Below, in pieces: positions 63,186 to 64,000 of a stretch of 64,000 nt of DNA (position 1 is the stretch's first letter; the number at the start of each line of letters is the position of its first letter). This DNA comes from Pseudomonas tolaasii NCPPB 2192 (GTDB taxonomy: Bacteria > Pseudomonadota > Gammaproteobacteria > Pseudomonadales > Pseudomonadaceae), in the NCBI RefSeq assembly GCF_002813445.1, contig NZ_PHHD01000001.1, forward strand, positions 3,658,001 through 3,722,000, in the 5' to 3' direction. The notes beneath the pieces were generated by a model. It did not search any database, was not told the DNA's origin, and saw nothing but the letters and a program-made list of their open reading frames with translations. The position numbers and the translations under genes were made by a program.

Positions 63186-64000
63186 ATGAAGCGCCATTTC
63201 GAAGACCTGCAATTGGGCAGCATCGAGTTGTTCTGCCTCGCCGCCGAAGCCAGCAGCTTCACGGCCGCCGCGCAGGTGGCGGGTGTCACCCCGGCGGCCG
63301 TCAGCCGCAGCGTCTCGCGCCTGGAAGAACGCCTGGGTTCGCGCCTGTTCGTGCGTACCACCCGCAGCATTCGCCTGACCGACAGCGGCCGCACGTTCTT
63401 CGAGCAATGCCGCCAGGCCCTGACCCAACTGGTGGAGGCGCAACAGGAAGTGATGGGCGCCCAAGCCGTGCCGTCCGGCCTGCTGCGTATCAGTATTCCC
63501 ACCACGTACGCGCATCATCGTCTGCTGCCCTTGCTGCCGAAATTTCGCGCGTTGTACCCCCAAGTGACCGTGGATGTTCACATCAGCAACCGCAACATCG
63601 ACTTCGTCGCCGAGGGCTATGACCTGGCCGTGCGTGTGCGGGCGCAGCCGGATTCCTCACTGATCGCCCGATTGCTCGAAGACGCCGAACTGGTGGTCGT
63701 CGCGGCGCCTTCTTACCTGCAACGCGCCGGCGTGCCGCAAACCCTGGAAGAACTGGCCGCCCACGAATGCATCCAGTACGAACTGCCGAGCAATGGCCGA
63801 CGCATTTCGTGGCTGTTCAACGTGGAGGGCAAAGCGCGGGAGTTTACGGGGGAGGCGGGTTACAGCTGTTCCGACGACGTGCTGGGCGGCGTCACCCTGG
63901 CTCGCCATGGCGCGGGGTTGTTTCAGACCTACCGATTTATCGTCGAGCAGGCATTGGCGGACGGCAGCCTGGTGGAAGTGTTGAAACCCTTTGGCGGCCG
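63186..64000 (+). CDS. LysR-type transcriptional regulator (cut by window edge)
   Basis: The first 271 codons of a LysR gene, translated directly; it runs off the right edge without a stop. The DNA-binding part has GSIELFCLAAEASSFTAAAQ and PAAVSRSVSRLEERLGS, followed by RTTRSIRLTDSG and an effector domain of the CrgA-like/PBP2 type (ISIPTTYAHHRLLPLLPKFR). The missing C-terminal part should be about 25-35 residues. A long inverted repeat lies just upstream. Confidence 0.88.
   Translation, partial: MKRHFEDLQLGSIELFCLAAEASSFTAAAQVAGVTPAAVSRSVSRLEERLGSRLFVRTTRSIRLTDSGRTFFEQCRQALTQLVEAQQEVMGAQAVPSGLLRISIPTTYAHHRLLPLLPKFRALYPQVTVDVHISNRNIDFVAEGYDLAVRVRAQPDSSLIARLLEDAELVVVAAPSYLQRAGVPQTLEELAAHECIQYELPSNGRRISWLFNVEGKAREFTGEAGYSCSDDVLGGVTLARHGAGLFQTYRFIVEQALADGSLVEVLKPFGG

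Overview
The window is a gene-dense, GC-rich chromosome segment that looks like a Pseudomonas of the fluorescens group. This rests on content: pseudomonad-typical small families (DUF3509, DUF3309, DUF2790, DUF2059), the N-acetylglutaminylglutamine amide (NAGGN) osmolyte genes, an RsmA/CsrA paralogue, a two-domain polyphosphate:AMP phosphotransferase, and several REP/REPIN palindromes with GTGGGAGC...GGCTTGCC cores. No rRNA, CRISPR array, insertion sequence or prophage was seen. One tRNA gene (Asn, anticodon GTT) is present.

Layout. 0-9 kb is housekeeping: a stand-alone LuxR-type HTH protein, an acyl-CoA synthetase, ankyrin and small membrane proteins, an LTA-synthase-like membrane phosphotransferase, an SDR and a CsrA paralogue. 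9-14 kb is the leftward NAGGN operon (amidotransferase, synthetase, M42 peptidase). 14-19 kb is one giant gene for a leucine-rich-repeat protein ending in a NEL-type E3 ubiquitin ligase domain. 19-31 kb holds mnmC, pap, a thiolase, a DMT exporter, fumC, DUF2059, bolA, trhO, a DsbA-like protein and an ABC exporter. 31-38 kb has two c-di-GMP enzymes flanking a TenA/PqqC-like protein, then lldD with a divergent LysR gene, then tRNA-Asn. 38-41 kb has an AraC regulator, a cupin, and a DUF417/DUF2790 pair.

41-53 kb is an amino/organic acid catabolic island. A dicarboxylate symporter is coupled to a tandem Asp/Glu racemase. Facing it is an rraA-like aldolase, aminotransferase and second symporter operon. 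Three related LysR regulators follow, then an MFS importer coupled to a 2-hydroxyacid dehydrogenase. Candidate operators (short repeated half-sites) lie in the divergent gaps.

53-63 kb is the most striking region: a tightly packed two-partner-secretion locus. It has a lipoprotein hydrolase, then a 1009-residue TpsB whose FhaC-type barrel runs in frame into what looks like a complete general-porin barrel, then a TpsA exoprotein very rich in N-X-S/T sequons, then a clear homologue of the HMW1C/ApNGT cytoplasmic N-glycosyltransferase. The inferred job is cytoplasmic N-glycosylation of a large beta-helix exoprotein and its export through a TpsB fused to a second barrel. The window ends inside a LysR gene. 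Assignments come from reading the sequence and from memory of the families; no database search was run.
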